This document shows positions 34,001-43,123 of a DNA stretch of 44,851 nucleotides, piece by piece. The stretch is taken from assembly GCF_006228125.1 (NCBI RefSeq), contig NZ_VDFY01000182.1, positions 1 through 44,851 of the forward strand, in the 5' to 3' direction. The number at the start of each line of letters is the position of its first letter. Position 1 is the first letter of the stretch. The notes under the pieces are model-generated. The model was not told the origin of the DNA and searched no databases. It worked only from the letters and a program-made list of their open reading frames with translations. Source of the stretch: Micromonospora orduensis. GTDB lineage: Bacteria > Actinomycetota > Actinomycetes > Mycobacteriales > Micromonosporaceae. The translations under genes and the position numbers were made by a program.

Positions 34001-36859
34001 GTCGGCGCCGGTCTCCCGCTGCACGCCGGCGTCTCCGCCGCCGGTGCTGACCGGTGCCCGCCCGGTGGCGGTGAAGAACTCGGCCTGCTTGCGCTTGGGT
34101 TGCAGCACCTCGATCACCCGACCGGTGAGCGGGCTGGCCCCGCCGGCCCCGCCGTCGTCGGTGTAGGTGGCCTCGAAGACCGCGAAGACGTTCGCCTCGG
34201 CGCCGTGCCCGGAGGCGAGCGACGTCTGGACGGTGCCGGTGCAGCCGGTGTGCTGCTCCAGCGGGTGGGCGTGCTCGTCGTGACCCAGCAGCACCTGGAG
34301 GTTCACCCGGGCGCAGTCGATCTCCCCGTCCTCCGGGTCGGTCACCTTGATCGAGTAGCGGACCTGGTCACCCCAGTCGAAGAACCCACCGTCCGGCGGG
34401 AACTCGATTGTCACCGTCGGGGACGTGTTGCCCACGGTGATCGGCACGTTGGCCACCGCCGTACGGCCCTTCGGGTTGGTGACGGTGAGCTGGGCGGTGT
34501 AGTTGCCCGCCGTGGCGTACGTGTGCGTCGGGTTCGCATCGAGGGAGGTCTGCCCGTCACCGAAGGCCCAGGCGTAGGTGAGCGTGCCACCGTCCGGGTC
34601 CCGGGAGCCCGCGCTGGAGAAGGTCACCGTCAACGGCGCCGCACCCGAGGTCGGGGTGGCGGACGCCGCCGCGATCGGCGCGCGGTCACCGGCGGTGTAG
34701 TCGATCCGGTAGACGCCCGAGTTGTCGTTGTTGCCGCCGAAGCCGCTGCCCCACTCGATCAGGTACAGCGCGCCGTCGGGGCCGAACTCGAAGTCCATCG
34801 GCCGGACCATCGTCATGCCGGTGAGCAGCTGGTTGATGTCCACCAACGACTTGCCGTCGGCTGTCAGCTGCATCGTGTACATCTTGTTCTGGTTCCACTC
34901 GCCGAGCAGCGCCTTGCCGTCGTAGTACGCCGGCCACTTGCGGGTGGAGTTGAGGTCGGCGTCGTAGCGGTAGACCGGGCCGCCCATCGGGGCGCCACCG
35001 CCGCCGATCTCCGGGTACCGCGCGTCACCGGCGTACCCGTAGTCGACGGTCGCGGGGACGACCGGCGGGAGGTTGGTCAGACCTGTGTTGTTCGGCGAGT
35101 TGTTCACCGGCGCCGCGCAGTCGAACTTCGCGCCGCTCGGGCCGGACGGGAACGTGTAGTCGTTGTACGCCTCGTTCGTGCCCGTGCAGTACGGCCAGCC
35201 GTAGTTGCCGGGGGTCACGATGTTCCACTCGACGAGACCGCGGGGGCCCCGGGTCGGGTTGTCCGCGTTGGCGTCCGGCCCGTAGTCCGCCACGTACAGC
35301 GTGTTGGTCTTCGGGTCGGTGCCGATCCGGAACGGGTTGCGGAAGCCCATCGCGTAGATCTCGGGACGGGTCTTCTCGGTGCCCGGCGCGAAGAGGTTGC
35401 CGGCCGGAACGGTGTACGACCCGTCGTCCTCCGGGTGGATCCGGATCACCTTGCCGCGCAGATCGTTCGTGTTGGCGGAGGTGCGCTGCGCGTCGTAGTC
35501 CTGGCGGCCCGCCCGCTCGTCGATCGGCGAGTACGAGTTCGACTCGAACGGGTTGGTGTTGTCACCGGTGGCCAGGTAGAGGTTGCCGGCGCCGTCGAAG
35601 GTCATGCTGCCGCCGGCGTGGCAGCAGGTGTTGCGCTGGGTGTCGACCCGCAGCACCTGCTTCTCGCTGGCCGGGTCGATGGTGTCACCGTTCACCGTGA
35701 ACCGGGACAGCAGGTTGCGCGTGACGCCATCGTTCGGGGCGTAGTACAGGTACACCCACTTGTTGGTGGCGAAGTCCGGGTCGAGCCGGATGCCGATCAG
35801 CCCGTCCTCGTTGCCGGTGAAGACGTCCAGGTCGACGGCGGTGACGGTGTTGCCGGTGTCCGGCTTGATGATCTGCACCCGACCGTCGCGCTCGATATAG
35901 AACACCCGCCCGTCGGGGGCGATGTCCAGCTCCATCGGGTTGCTGGTGTTGCTGTCCAGGGAGATCTTCTCGAAGTTGGAGGTCTTCGAGGCGCCACAGT
36001 CGGCGTCGACCACACCGGCGGCGGTCTGGATGCCACCGAGCAGGTGCTTGAGGAACTCCGGCTCGGCGTACGACTCCCGGGTGTGGCCACCGCCGGTGTA
36101 CCAGGAACGACCACCGTCGTAGTCCTGACACCAGGCGGTCGGGTGGTCGGCGCCCATCGCGCCCGCGCCCGGCGTGTAGCTCTTCTCGTCCAGGCTGGCC
36201 AGCACGTGCACGTCCGGCCGGGGGTTGGTCTGGAAGTTGTACCACTCGTCGAAGCGGGACCAGCGGTCCGGAAGCTCGGCGGTGGACGGGTGGGCGTGAT
36301 CCTCCACCTTGACCGTGGCCTGCTGGTTCTGCGGGTGGTTGGCGAAGTACGCGCCGACCAGGTCGCCGTACCAGGCCCAGCTGTACTCGGTGTCCGAGGC
36401 GGCGTGGATGCCGACGTAACCGCCGCCGGCCTTCACGTAGCGCTCGAACGCCGCCTGCTGGTCGGCGTTGAGCACGTCACCGGTGGTGGAGAGCCAGATC
36501 ACCGCCTTGTACTTCGCCAGGTTGGCGTCGGTGAACACCGCGCCGTCCTCGGAGTTGTCCACGGTGAATCCGTTGGCGGCGCCGAGCTGTTGGATGGCGG
36601 CGATGCCGGTCGGGATGGAGTCGTGCCGGAAGCCGGCGGTCTTGGAGAAGACCAGCACGGAGTAGGGGTCGGCGGCGGCGGCCTTCGGCGCCTTCGGCAC
36701 CACCTGGGAGACCGGGGCCGCGGCCTGAGCGTCGCGCGGGGGGATCTGGGCGGCGGCGGGAGCCGCCTGCGCCGGCGACCCGAGCAGGGTCGTCGACGCG
36801 AGGGCTAGGGAGATGAGGGTCGCGGTGACGGGTACGCGGGCACGACGAGAACGGGACAC
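31016..36859 (-). CDS. Giant secreted ThuA / sugar dehydrogenase / PKD / CBM6 / FIMAH protein
   Basis: This is a 1947-residue secreted protein with a signal peptide at residues 1 to about 33. Approximate domains in order: ThuA-like (66-277); PQQ-type glucose/sorbosone dehydrogenase propeller (293-720); PKD (725-810, with YAWAFGDG); a linker domain; a CBM6-like carbohydrate module (920-1040); a second PKD (1050-1140, YAWDFGDGG); two laminin-G/DUF1349-like sandwiches (from 1164 and 1363); two OmpL47-type repeats (near 1612 and 1700); an Ig-like unit (1750); and a C-terminal FIMAH module (1830 on). It suggests extracellular carbohydrate binding and sugar oxidation. The GTG at 36859 has GGAGG 4 nt upstream. 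The frame stays open to 37618, but that part is antisense to thiE. Domain names are from sequence patterns only. Confidence 0.88.
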   Translation of the reverse strand: MSRSRRARVPVTATLISLALASTTLLGSPAQAAPAAAQIPPRDAQAAAPVSQVVPKAPKAAAADPYSVLVFSKTAGFRHDSIPTGIAAIQQLGAANGFTVDNSEDGAVFTDANLAKYKAVIWLSTTGDVLNADQQAAFERYVKAGGGYVGIHAASDTEYSWAWYGDLVGAYFANHPQNQQATVKVEDHAHPSTAELPDRWSRFDEWYNFQTNPRPDVHVLASLDEKSYTPGAGAMGADHPTAWCQDYDGGRSWYTGGGHTRESYAEPEFLKHLLGGIQTAAGVVDADCGASKTSNFEKISLDSNTSNPMELDIAPDGRVFYIERDGRVQIIKPDTGNTVTAVDLDVFTGNEDGLIGIRLDPDFATNKWVYLYYAPNDGVTRNLLSRFTVNGDTIDPASEKQVLRVDTQRNTCCHAGGSMTFDGAGNLYLATGDNTNPFESNSYSPIDERAGRQDYDAQRTSANTNDLRGKVIRIHPEDDGSYTVPAGNLFAPGTEKTRPEIYAMGFRNPFRIGTDPKTNTLYVADYGPDANADNPTRGPRGLVEWNIVTPGNYGWPYCTGTNEAYNDYTFPSGPSGAKFDCAAPVNNSPNNTGLTNLPPVVPATVDYGYAGDARYPEIGGGGAPMGGPVYRYDADLNSTRKWPAYYDGKALLGEWNQNKMYTMQLTADGKSLVDINQLLTGMTMVRPMDFEFGPDGALYLIEWGSGFGGNNDNSGVYRIDYTAGDRAPIAAASATPTSGAAPLTVTFSSAGSRDPDGGTLTYAWAFGDGQTSLDANPTHTYATAGNYTAQLTVTNPKGRTAVANVPITVGNTSPTVTIEFPPDGGFFDWGDQVRYSIKVTDPEDGEIDCARVNLQVLLGHDEHAHPLEQHTGCTGTVQTSLASGHGAEANVFAVFEATYTDDGGAGGASPLTGRVIEVLQPKRKQAEFFTATGRAPVSTGGGDAGVQRETGADTAGGGQNIGFIEDGDWWSLAPADLTNISEIRFRAASAAAGGRIEVRAGAVDGPVVATATVPATGAWQTYTDVSAPVTGAASGSLYFVARDPNGGAGSLFNVNWMDFVGRGVTENAPPVVTATATPTTGTAPVTVAFDGTATDAEGDTPLTYAWDFGDGGTASTLDASHTYTSAGTFTATLTVTDSKGARSYATVPVRVDAPDTSCFGARSDDFNGTSLDKARWTTVVRENQLYSVGGGALRLPTGVGDLYGARNDATNLVLQPAPTGAWQMTTKVTLPVTANYQQAGLLVYGDDDNYAKLDLLYNGSRRVEFIRETAGTPRNEAADSVAAPAGDTVYLRITSDGTNLTAAVSADGQTFTPAGRSAALAGITNPRIGVFALNGGTEAPVVDAAFDSFQVTPDAPAGPVDPSDEFTGDTLDKCRWDAILREDPTGYRVTGGALRIDVPNGDIYGTDNTGPKNFILQTAPSGDWTLETKVDGSLLNEQYQQAGLLVQADDDNYLKFDFIADNQAGQAVTRRIEFRSEIGGVVQNPQPEATSLTSAVWHLRLARTGDTFTASYSADGTTWTALQALTNSAVGATPKVGLFTLGANQTASKTAAFDYFRLSTKVADETAPVTTATVSGTPTEGWYTGPVTVTLTAADEAGGSGLASTEYQLDGATTWTAYTAPVAVSGDGEHELRFRSTDEAGNVESTKTVTVKIDATAPVTTATFAPANDAGWHNGTIPVVLASTDAGSGVKSVEWSLDGGAWTPYTAPVAVTGDGQHELLYRSTDKAGNVETLKSAILKIDGTKPTLLVSGIADGQLYGDSQDVRVSWQAVDPTSGIASVVGQLDGKAYASGTLQAMYELSLGLHELTVTATDKAGNTTTSNVRFFVTTSFRDMQFLLDRFKATGRLSAKAHKQLTAKLDAARQAEAAGNDTKAIKQLTQFRTLAADATLVAEAEVRDVLIRDADAMIVRLGGTASKAGVKANDGEPVKGAGRLGGDATRLAPGRQL

Positions 36860-37117
36860 GCCGCCTCCAATGTCGCAGTGGACAGGAATACGCGGGGGCC
36901 GGCTCGCCGAAGACCGTCCCGGATGGAGCCGGTGGGGATGCCGTGCCAGGGCGTCCACGCCGGCATTTTGTCGAATCGCTGAACAAATTAATTCGGCTCG
37001 CTCAATGTCGGGCAAGATGCCGGCGGGTAACGGTTCTGCAACGGGGGGCGACATTCCGAACAGGACCGGGAGAAAGCACCCCGTCGATTTGGCCGCGCGG
37101 GCCCGTCGACCCCTCCC
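36860..37117. other. Intergenic region between the divergent ThuA gene and thi operon
   Basis: This 258-nt stretch holds the start-proximal region of the minus-strand giant gene. It has an AT-rich pocket at about 36963-36992 containing AATTAATT, unusual against the GC-rich background. A minus-strand promoter for the giant gene is likely near there, but I could not find a convincing -35/-10 pair. No gene is visible. Confidence 0.5.
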
Positions 37118-37146
37118 TTGGCAGGCCGGCGGATCTGTCGTACGGT
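37118..37146 (+). promoter_or_regulatory. thi operon promoter
   Basis: TTGGCA at 37118-37123 and TACGGT at 37141-37146 are exactly 17 nt apart. Transcription would begin near 37153, just before the riboswitch. Confidence 0.65.
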
Positions 37147-37157
37147 GACACGCAAGT

Positions 37158-37250
37158 AACCCACGGGAGCCCGGTGTACCGGGCTGAGAGGGGGGCTGAC
37201 AGCCCCCGACCGTCGAACCTGATCCGGGTAATGCCGGCGCAGGGAGGAGC
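37158..37250 (+). promoter_or_regulatory. TPP (THI-box) riboswitch
   Basis: The conserved core is clear: CTGAGA at 37184-37189 and AACCTGAT at 37216-37223. The GGGTAATGCCGGCG segment follows, then CAGGGAGG. The variable arm is the GGGGGGCTGACAGCCCCC hairpin between the two conserved parts. The final conserved AGGGA overlaps the thiE Shine-Dalgarno (GGGAGGAG at 37242-37249), so TPP binding should hide the ribosome binding site and block translation of the operon. Confidence 0.95.
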
Positions 37251-37256
37251 GTTGCC

Positions 37257-37880
37257 GTGCCGTCCCTTGGACGACTGCATCTGATCACCGACACCCGACC
37301 CGGTCGGGACCCGCTCACCATGGTCCGCGCCGCCCTCACGGCGGCCCGCGCCGACCTGGTGGTGCAGGTCCGCGTCGAGGACTCCGCCACCGACCGCGAG
37401 GCGTACGAGCTGACCCGCGAGGTGCTGGCGCTCTGCACGCCGTACGGGGCGACCTGCCTGGTCAACGACCGCCTGCACGTGGCGCTCGCGGCCGGTGCCG
37501 CCGGCGGGCACGTCGGCGCCGACGACCTGCCGGTCACCGCCGCCCGCCGGGTGCTCGGCCCCACCGCCGTGCTCGGCGCCACCGCCCGCGCACCGGGGAC
37601 CGCGACCGGGGCGGTCACCGGCGGGGCCAGCTACCTGGGCGTCGGGCCGTGCCACGCCACAAGCACCAAACCGGGACTGCCCGACCCCTTCGGCCCCGAG
37701 GGGGTACGCGCGGTCGCCGGCGCGGTCGACGTCCCGGTCATCGCCATCGGCGGGGTGACCGCCGCCCGGGTGCCGGCACTGCGCGCCGCCGGGGCGTACG
37801 GGGTGGCGGTGGTCGGTGCGATCTCCACCGCCGCCGATCCGGCCCGTGCCACCGCCGAGCTGCTGCGGGCGCTGGCGTGA
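37257..37880 (+). CDS. thiE: Thiamine-phosphate synthase
   Basis: This 207-residue TIM-barrel enzyme joins HMP pyrophosphate and thiazole phosphate to thiamine phosphate. Compared with Bacillus subtilis ThiE it keeps the arginine of QVRV, the diphosphate and magnesium residues CLVNDR, the second aspartate (GADDLPV) and the TSTK motif (GPCHATSTKPG). The lysine of the usual REK motif is Glu here. The GTG start lies 7 nt after GGGAGGAG. It is the first gene under the riboswitch and overlaps thiO by four bases (GTGA). Confidence 0.9.
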   Translation: MPSLGRLHLITDTRPGRDPLTMVRAALTAARADLVVQVRVEDSATDREAYELTREVLALCTPYGATCLVNDRLHVALAAGAAGGHVGADDLPVTAARRVLGPTAVLGATARAPGTATGAVTGGASYLGVGPCHATSTKPGLPDPFGPEGVRAVAGAVDVPVIAIGGVTAARVPALRAAGAYGVAVVGAISTAADPARATAELLRALA

Positions 37881-38992
37881 CAGGCGACGGCACCGCCGTC
37901 GACGTGGCGGTGGTGGGGGCCGGGCCGATCGGGCTGGCCATCGCCTGGCGGTTGGCCGCCCGAGGGCTGCGGGTGGTGGTGCACGATCCGACACCCGGGT
38001 CGGGGGCCTCGGCGGTGGCCGCCGGCATGCTCTCCCCGGTCGCCGAGGCGTACTTCGGTGAGCGGCAGCTGACCGGGCTGCTGCTGGCGTCCGCCGCGCG
38101 CTGGCCGGCGTTCGCCGCCGAGCTGACCGAGGCGACAGGCGTCGAGTTCGGGTACCGGACCGAGGGCACCCTGATGGTCGGCCTGACCGGTGACGACCTG
38201 GCCGAGGCGCGGCGGCTCTGGGCGTACCAGCAGGGCCTGGGTCTGCCGGTGACCCCGCTGCTGCCCAGCGGTCTGCGCGACCGCGAGCCGGCGCTGGCGC
38301 CGAGGCTGCGCGGCGGCGCGCTCGCGCCGACCGACCACCAGGTCGATCCCCGGTTGCTGGTGCCGGCGCTGCGCACGGCCGCGCAGCGGGCCGGCGCGGT
38401 GCTCGTGCCGCGACCGGTCCGCCGACTGTCCGACCTGGACGCACGGGTCATCGTGGTCGCCGCCGGCTGCGGCGCCGCCGCGCTCACCGGGCTGCCGGTG
38501 CGGCCGGTGAAGGGCCAGATCCTCCGGCTGCGCGCGCCCGGAGGCGTCGCGCCGTGCTTCCGGCACGTCGTCCGGGGGTACGCCGACGGCGAGCAGGTGT
38601 ACGTGGTGCCCCGCGCAGACGGCGAGGTGGTGCTCGGCGCGACAGTCGAGGAACGCACCGACACCACGGTCACCGCCGGCGCCGTGCTGCGGCTGCTCCG
38701 CGCCGGCGTCGACCTGCTGCCCGAGCTGGCCGAGTACGACCTCGTCGAGGCCGTCGCGGGGCTGCGCCCCGGCACCCCGGACAACGCGCCAGTCCTCGGA
38801 CCGCTGCCCGGCCGCCCGGACGTGCTCGCCGCGACCGGGCACCACCGGCACGGCATCGTGCTCACGCCGGTCACCGCCGACCTGATCGCGGACCTGGTGC
38901 TCACCGGCGTACCCGATCCGCTGCTCGCACCCTTCCGGGCCGACCGGTTCCCCGGTACGGCACGGACCATCCAGGAGGACCCATGGAGTTGA
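37877..38992 (+). CDS. thiO: Glycine oxidase ThiO
   Basis: This 371-residue FAD enzyme oxidises glycine to dehydroglycine for thiazole synthesis. The N-terminal FAD-binding motif is VAVVGAGPIGLAIAWRLAARG. The C-terminal part GLRPGTPDNAPVLGPL followed by TGHHRHGIVLTPVTA is typical of D-amino-acid/glycine oxidases in thi operons. GTG start overlapping thiE; its 3' end overlaps thiS by 10 nt. Presence of ThiO rather than ThiH implies an aerobic, oxygen-dependent route. Confidence 0.93.
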   Translation: MTGDGTAVDVAVVGAGPIGLAIAWRLAARGLRVVVHDPTPGSGASAVAAGMLSPVAEAYFGERQLTGLLLASAARWPAFAAELTEATGVEFGYRTEGTLMVGLTGDDLAEARRLWAYQQGLGLPVTPLLPSGLRDREPALAPRLRGGALAPTDHQVDPRLLVPALRTAAQRAGAVLVPRPVRRLSDLDARVIVVAAGCGAAALTGLPVRPVKGQILRLRAPGGVAPCFRHVVRGYADGEQVYVVPRADGEVVLGATVEERTDTTVTAGAVLRLLRAGVDLLPELAEYDLVEAVAGLRPGTPDNAPVLGPLPGRPDVLAATGHHRHGIVLTPVTADLIADLVLTGVPDPLLAPFRADRFPGTARTIQEDPWS

Positions 38993-39183
38993 CGGTGAAC
39001 GGGACCGGGCGCAGCGTGGCCGGTGGTACGTCGGTGGCCGACCTCGTCGGCGACATCGCCCCGCAGCACCGGGGAGTGGCGGTGGCGGTCAACGGCGAGG
39101 TGGTGCCCCGAGCCGGCTGGCCGGTCACGGTGCTGCGCGACGGTGACCGGGTCGAGGTGCTCACCGCCGCGCAGGGCGGGTGA
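38983..39183 (+). CDS. thiS: Sulfur carrier protein ThiS
   Basis: This 66-residue ubiquitin-fold carrier ends in the required Gly-Gly (TAAQGG) that becomes a thiocarboxylate and gives sulfur to ThiG. AGGAGG lies a few bases before the ATG at 38983. It overlaps thiO by 10 nt and thiG by four. No ThiF-type adenylating enzyme gene is in the window, so that step is encoded elsewhere. Confidence 0.95.
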   Translation: MELTVNGTGRSVAGGTSVADLVGDIAPQHRGVAVAVNGEVVPRAGWPVTVLRDGDRVEVLTAAQGG

Positions 39184-39959
39184 GCGGCGTGACGTTCGAG
39201 CTGGGTGGGGAGACGTTCGGCTCGCGGCTGATCCTCGGCACCGGCGGGGCCGCGAACCTGCATGTGCTGGAGCAGGCGATCCGCGCCTCCGGGACCGAGC
39301 TGGTCACCCTGGCCCTGCGCCGGGTGGACACCGCCCCCGGCACCGGCGGTGGGCTGCTGGACCTGCTGGACCGCTGCGGCGTGCGGCTGCTGCCGAACAC
39401 CGCCGGCTGCCACACCGCGACCGAGGCGGTGAAGGTGGCCCGGCTGGCCCGGGACGCGTTCGACACCGACTGGGTCAAGCTGGAGGTGATCGGCGACGAG
39501 CGGACGCTCCTGCCCGACGGGGTGGAACTGCTGCGTGCCGCCGAGGAGCTCGTCGCCGACGGGTTCACCGTCCTGCCGTACACAAGTGACGATCCGGTGC
39601 TCGCCCGCCGGCTCGCCGATGTGGGCTGCGCCGCCGTGATGCCGGCCGGCTCCCCGATCGGTTCGGGGCTCGGTATCGGCAACCCCCACCACATCCGGCT
39701 CATCCGGCAGAGCGTGGACGTGCCGGTGATCCTGGACGCCGGCATCGGCACCGCGTCCGACGCGGCCCTGGCCATGGAGCTGGGCTGCGACGCGGTGCTG
39801 CTGGCCAGCGCGGTCACCCGGGCCGCCGACCCGGTGGCGATGGCCACCGCGATGCGGTACGCGGTCGAGGCGGGCCGCCTGGCCGCCGGCGCCGGCCGGA
39901 TCACCCGCCGCTTCCACGCCCTCGGATCCACCCCCGACGAGGGGAGACCGGACCTGTGA
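39180..39959 (+). CDS. thiG: Thiazole synthase
   Basis: This 259-residue TIM-barrel enzyme makes the thiazole ring from deoxyxylulose phosphate, dehydroglycine and ThiS sulfur. The Schiff-base lysine is K100 in DWVKLEVIGD. Other signatures are RLILGTGGAANLHVLEQAI, MPAGSPIGSGLGIGNP and VILDAGIGTASDAA. It starts with GTG in a four-base overlap with thiS and ends in a four-base overlap with the next gene. Confidence 0.96.
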   Translation: MSGVTFELGGETFGSRLILGTGGAANLHVLEQAIRASGTELVTLALRRVDTAPGTGGGLLDLLDRCGVRLLPNTAGCHTATEAVKVARLARDAFDTDWVKLEVIGDERTLLPDGVELLRAAEELVADGFTVLPYTSDDPVLARRLADVGCAAVMPAGSPIGSGLGIGNPHHIRLIRQSVDVPVILDAGIGTASDAALAMELGCDAVLLASAVTRAADPVAMATAMRYAVEAGRLAAGAGRITRRFHALGSTPDEGRPDL

Positions 39960-40633
39960 GCCCGCCGGCGGGGGTTGTCGTGCTGACCGATCGTCGGGTC
40001 GCCCTGCGCGGGCTTGAGTGGGTGGTGGCGGGAGCCGTGGCCGGGGGAGTGCGCTGGGTGGTGCTGCGGGAGAAGGACCTGCCCCGCGCCGAGCGTGCCG
40101 CCCTCGCCGCCGACCTGCGCGCGATCCTCGCCGACGTCGGCGGAACCCTCATCGTGGCCGGCCCGGACCCGCTCGGCGGCGACGCCGTCCACCTGCCCGC
40201 CGCCGGCCCGTACCCGCCGCCGACCCTCCGGTTGGTCGGCCGCTCCTGCCACAACCACACCGAGCTGCGTCGACTGACCACCGAGCACTACGCCACCGTC
40301 TCGCCCGTCCACCTAACGAGGACAAAACCCGGCTACGGCCCACCCCTGGGCCCAGCCGGACTGCGACGGCTCATCGAGGTCAGCCCGGTGCCCGTCCTGG
40401 CCCTCGGGGGAGTGGAGACACCGGAGCAGGTGACCGCCTGCGTCGAGGCGGGAGCCGTAGGGGTGGCCGTGCTCGGCGCACTCATGCGAGCCACGGATCC
40501 CGCCGAGACAGCCGCCACCCTCACCAGCGCCTATGCCGAGGCGGTCACCCCGGAGCTTCTCCAAGCCCGCGCGGGGTCAGCCAGGTCCCCACGACGGCCG
40601 CAGCCCCCAACCGCAACCAGGGAAAGAAAATGA
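39956..40633 (+). CDS. Second ThiE/TenI-family protein
   Basis: This 225-residue TIM-barrel protein is related to ThiE and TenI. It keeps the LREKD motif, GRSCHN and the TRTK motif (SPVHLTRTKPGYGP). It lacks the Asn-Asp pair and the following Asp used by ThiE for magnesium diphosphate (here IVAGPDPLGGDAVHLPAAG). It may be a TenI-like thiazole tautomerase acting on the ThiG product, which would fit its place just after thiG, or a degenerate ThiE. It has a 30-residue Pro/Arg-rich tail. It overlaps thiG and thiD by four bases each. Confidence 0.75.
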   Translation: MSPPAGVVVLTDRRVALRGLEWVVAGAVAGGVRWVVLREKDLPRAERAALAADLRAILADVGGTLIVAGPDPLGGDAVHLPAAGPYPPPTLRLVGRSCHNHTELRRLTTEHYATVSPVHLTRTKPGYGPPLGPAGLRRLIEVSPVPVLALGGVETPEQVTACVEAGAVGVAVLGALMRATDPAETAATLTSAYAEAVTPELLQARAGSARSPRRPQPPTATRERK

Positions 40634-41415
40634 CCCCGCGAACACTGCTGACCATCGCCGGTTCCGACTCCGGCGGCGGCGCAGGCATCCAGGCCGACCT
40701 CAAGGTCTTCGCCGCGTTGGGCGCGTACGGCACGAGCGTCCTCACGGCGGTCACCGCGCAGAACACCAGGGGTGTCGACGCCGTGCTGCCGTTGCCGCCG
40801 CGCACGGTCGCCGAGCAGTTGGACAGCGTGCTCGGCGACTTCACGGTCGGCGCGGTCAAGACGGGGATGCTCGGCACGCCGGCCGTCGCCGACGTGGTGG
40901 CCGAGGCGGCACGGGACGGCCGGCTGCCGCAACTCGTCGTCGACCCGGTGCTGGTCGCCACGAGCGGCCACCGGCTCGGCGTGGTGGGGGCGGTGGAGCG
41001 GCTGCTGCCGTACGCCAGGGTGGCGACGCCGAACTGCGCGGAGGCCGCGGCCCTCACCGGACGCGAAGTGGACGACGTGGCCGCGATGGTCGTGGCCGCC
41101 GAGGCGCTCGCGGCCGGCGGCCCGGAGTACGTCGTGGTCACCGGCGGTGACGTCGACGGCGACGAGGCGGTCGACGTGCTGCGCGGCGGTGGTGTCACCA
41201 CCCTGCTGCGCGCCCCCCGGGTGGACACCCGGCACACCCACGGCACCGGGTGTTCGTTCTCGGCGGCGATCGCGGTGCGGCTCGCGCTTGGCGATCCGGT
41301 GCCGGCGGCCGTGGGGGCCGCCAAGGAGTACGTGCTTCGCGGGCTGACCGGCGCGCGGAGCTGGGAGCTGGGCGCGGGACGTGGGCCGCTGGACCACTTC
41401 GGCTGGTCCGCTTGA
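40630..41415 (+). CDS. thiD: Hydroxymethylpyrimidine / phosphomethylpyrimidine kinase
   Basis: This 261-residue ribokinase-fold enzyme phosphorylates HMP to HMP-P and HMP-PP. It begins TLLTIAGSDSGGGAGIQADL. It contains VVDPVLVATSGHRL and the anion-hole motif GTGCSFSAAIA with the family cysteine and glycine. It starts ATGA in overlap with the previous gene. It is followed by thiC after 17 nt. No TenA or ThiE fusion is present. Confidence 0.96.
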   Translation: MTPRTLLTIAGSDSGGGAGIQADLKVFAALGAYGTSVLTAVTAQNTRGVDAVLPLPPRTVAEQLDSVLGDFTVGAVKTGMLGTPAVADVVAEAARDGRLPQLVVDPVLVATSGHRLGVVGAVERLLPYARVATPNCAEAAALTGREVDDVAAMVVAAEALAAGGPEYVVVTGGDVDGDEAVDVLRGGGVTTLLRAPRVDTRHTHGTGCSFSAAIAVRLALGDPVPAAVGAAKEYVLRGLTGARSWELGAGRGPLDHFGWSA

Positions 41416-41432
41416 TCACCAGGGAGGTTGTC

Positions 41433-43025
<1,593 letters not shown>

Positions 43026-43038
43026 TCCGTCCGTCCGT

Positions 43039-43079
43039 CCGTTGCCGGCCCGCCTTCCTACGGGCGGGGCCGGCAACGG
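43039..43079. terminator. Strong bidirectional terminator between thiC and the convergent gene
   Basis: CCGTTGCCGGCCCGCC at 43039-43054 pairs with 43063-43079, 16 base pairs with one bulged G and an 8-nt loop. It lies 13 nt after the thiC stop and 45 nt beyond the stop of the opposing gene, so it can serve both. A CCGT tandem (43028-43041) precedes it. Confidence 0.7.
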
Positions 43080-43123
43080 CTCGACGACTGGTCGGGTAAC
43101 CCGTGCTGGCCTGCTACGGCTGG

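Noticed and set aside
34100..36808. 902-codon plus-strand frame over the giant ThuA gene
   Set aside because: Antisense shadow; the minus-strand product has a signal peptide and recognisable domains and this one has none.
37028..37060. Idea of a second small gene or RNA between the giant gene and the thi promoter
   Set aside because: Only short open frames without ribosome binding sites or conserved structure are visible.
36860..37618. N-terminal extension of the giant minus-strand protein up to 37618
   Set aside because: It would overlap thiE and the riboswitch in antisense, lacks any domain, and sits before a clear ribosome binding site and signal peptide at 36859.
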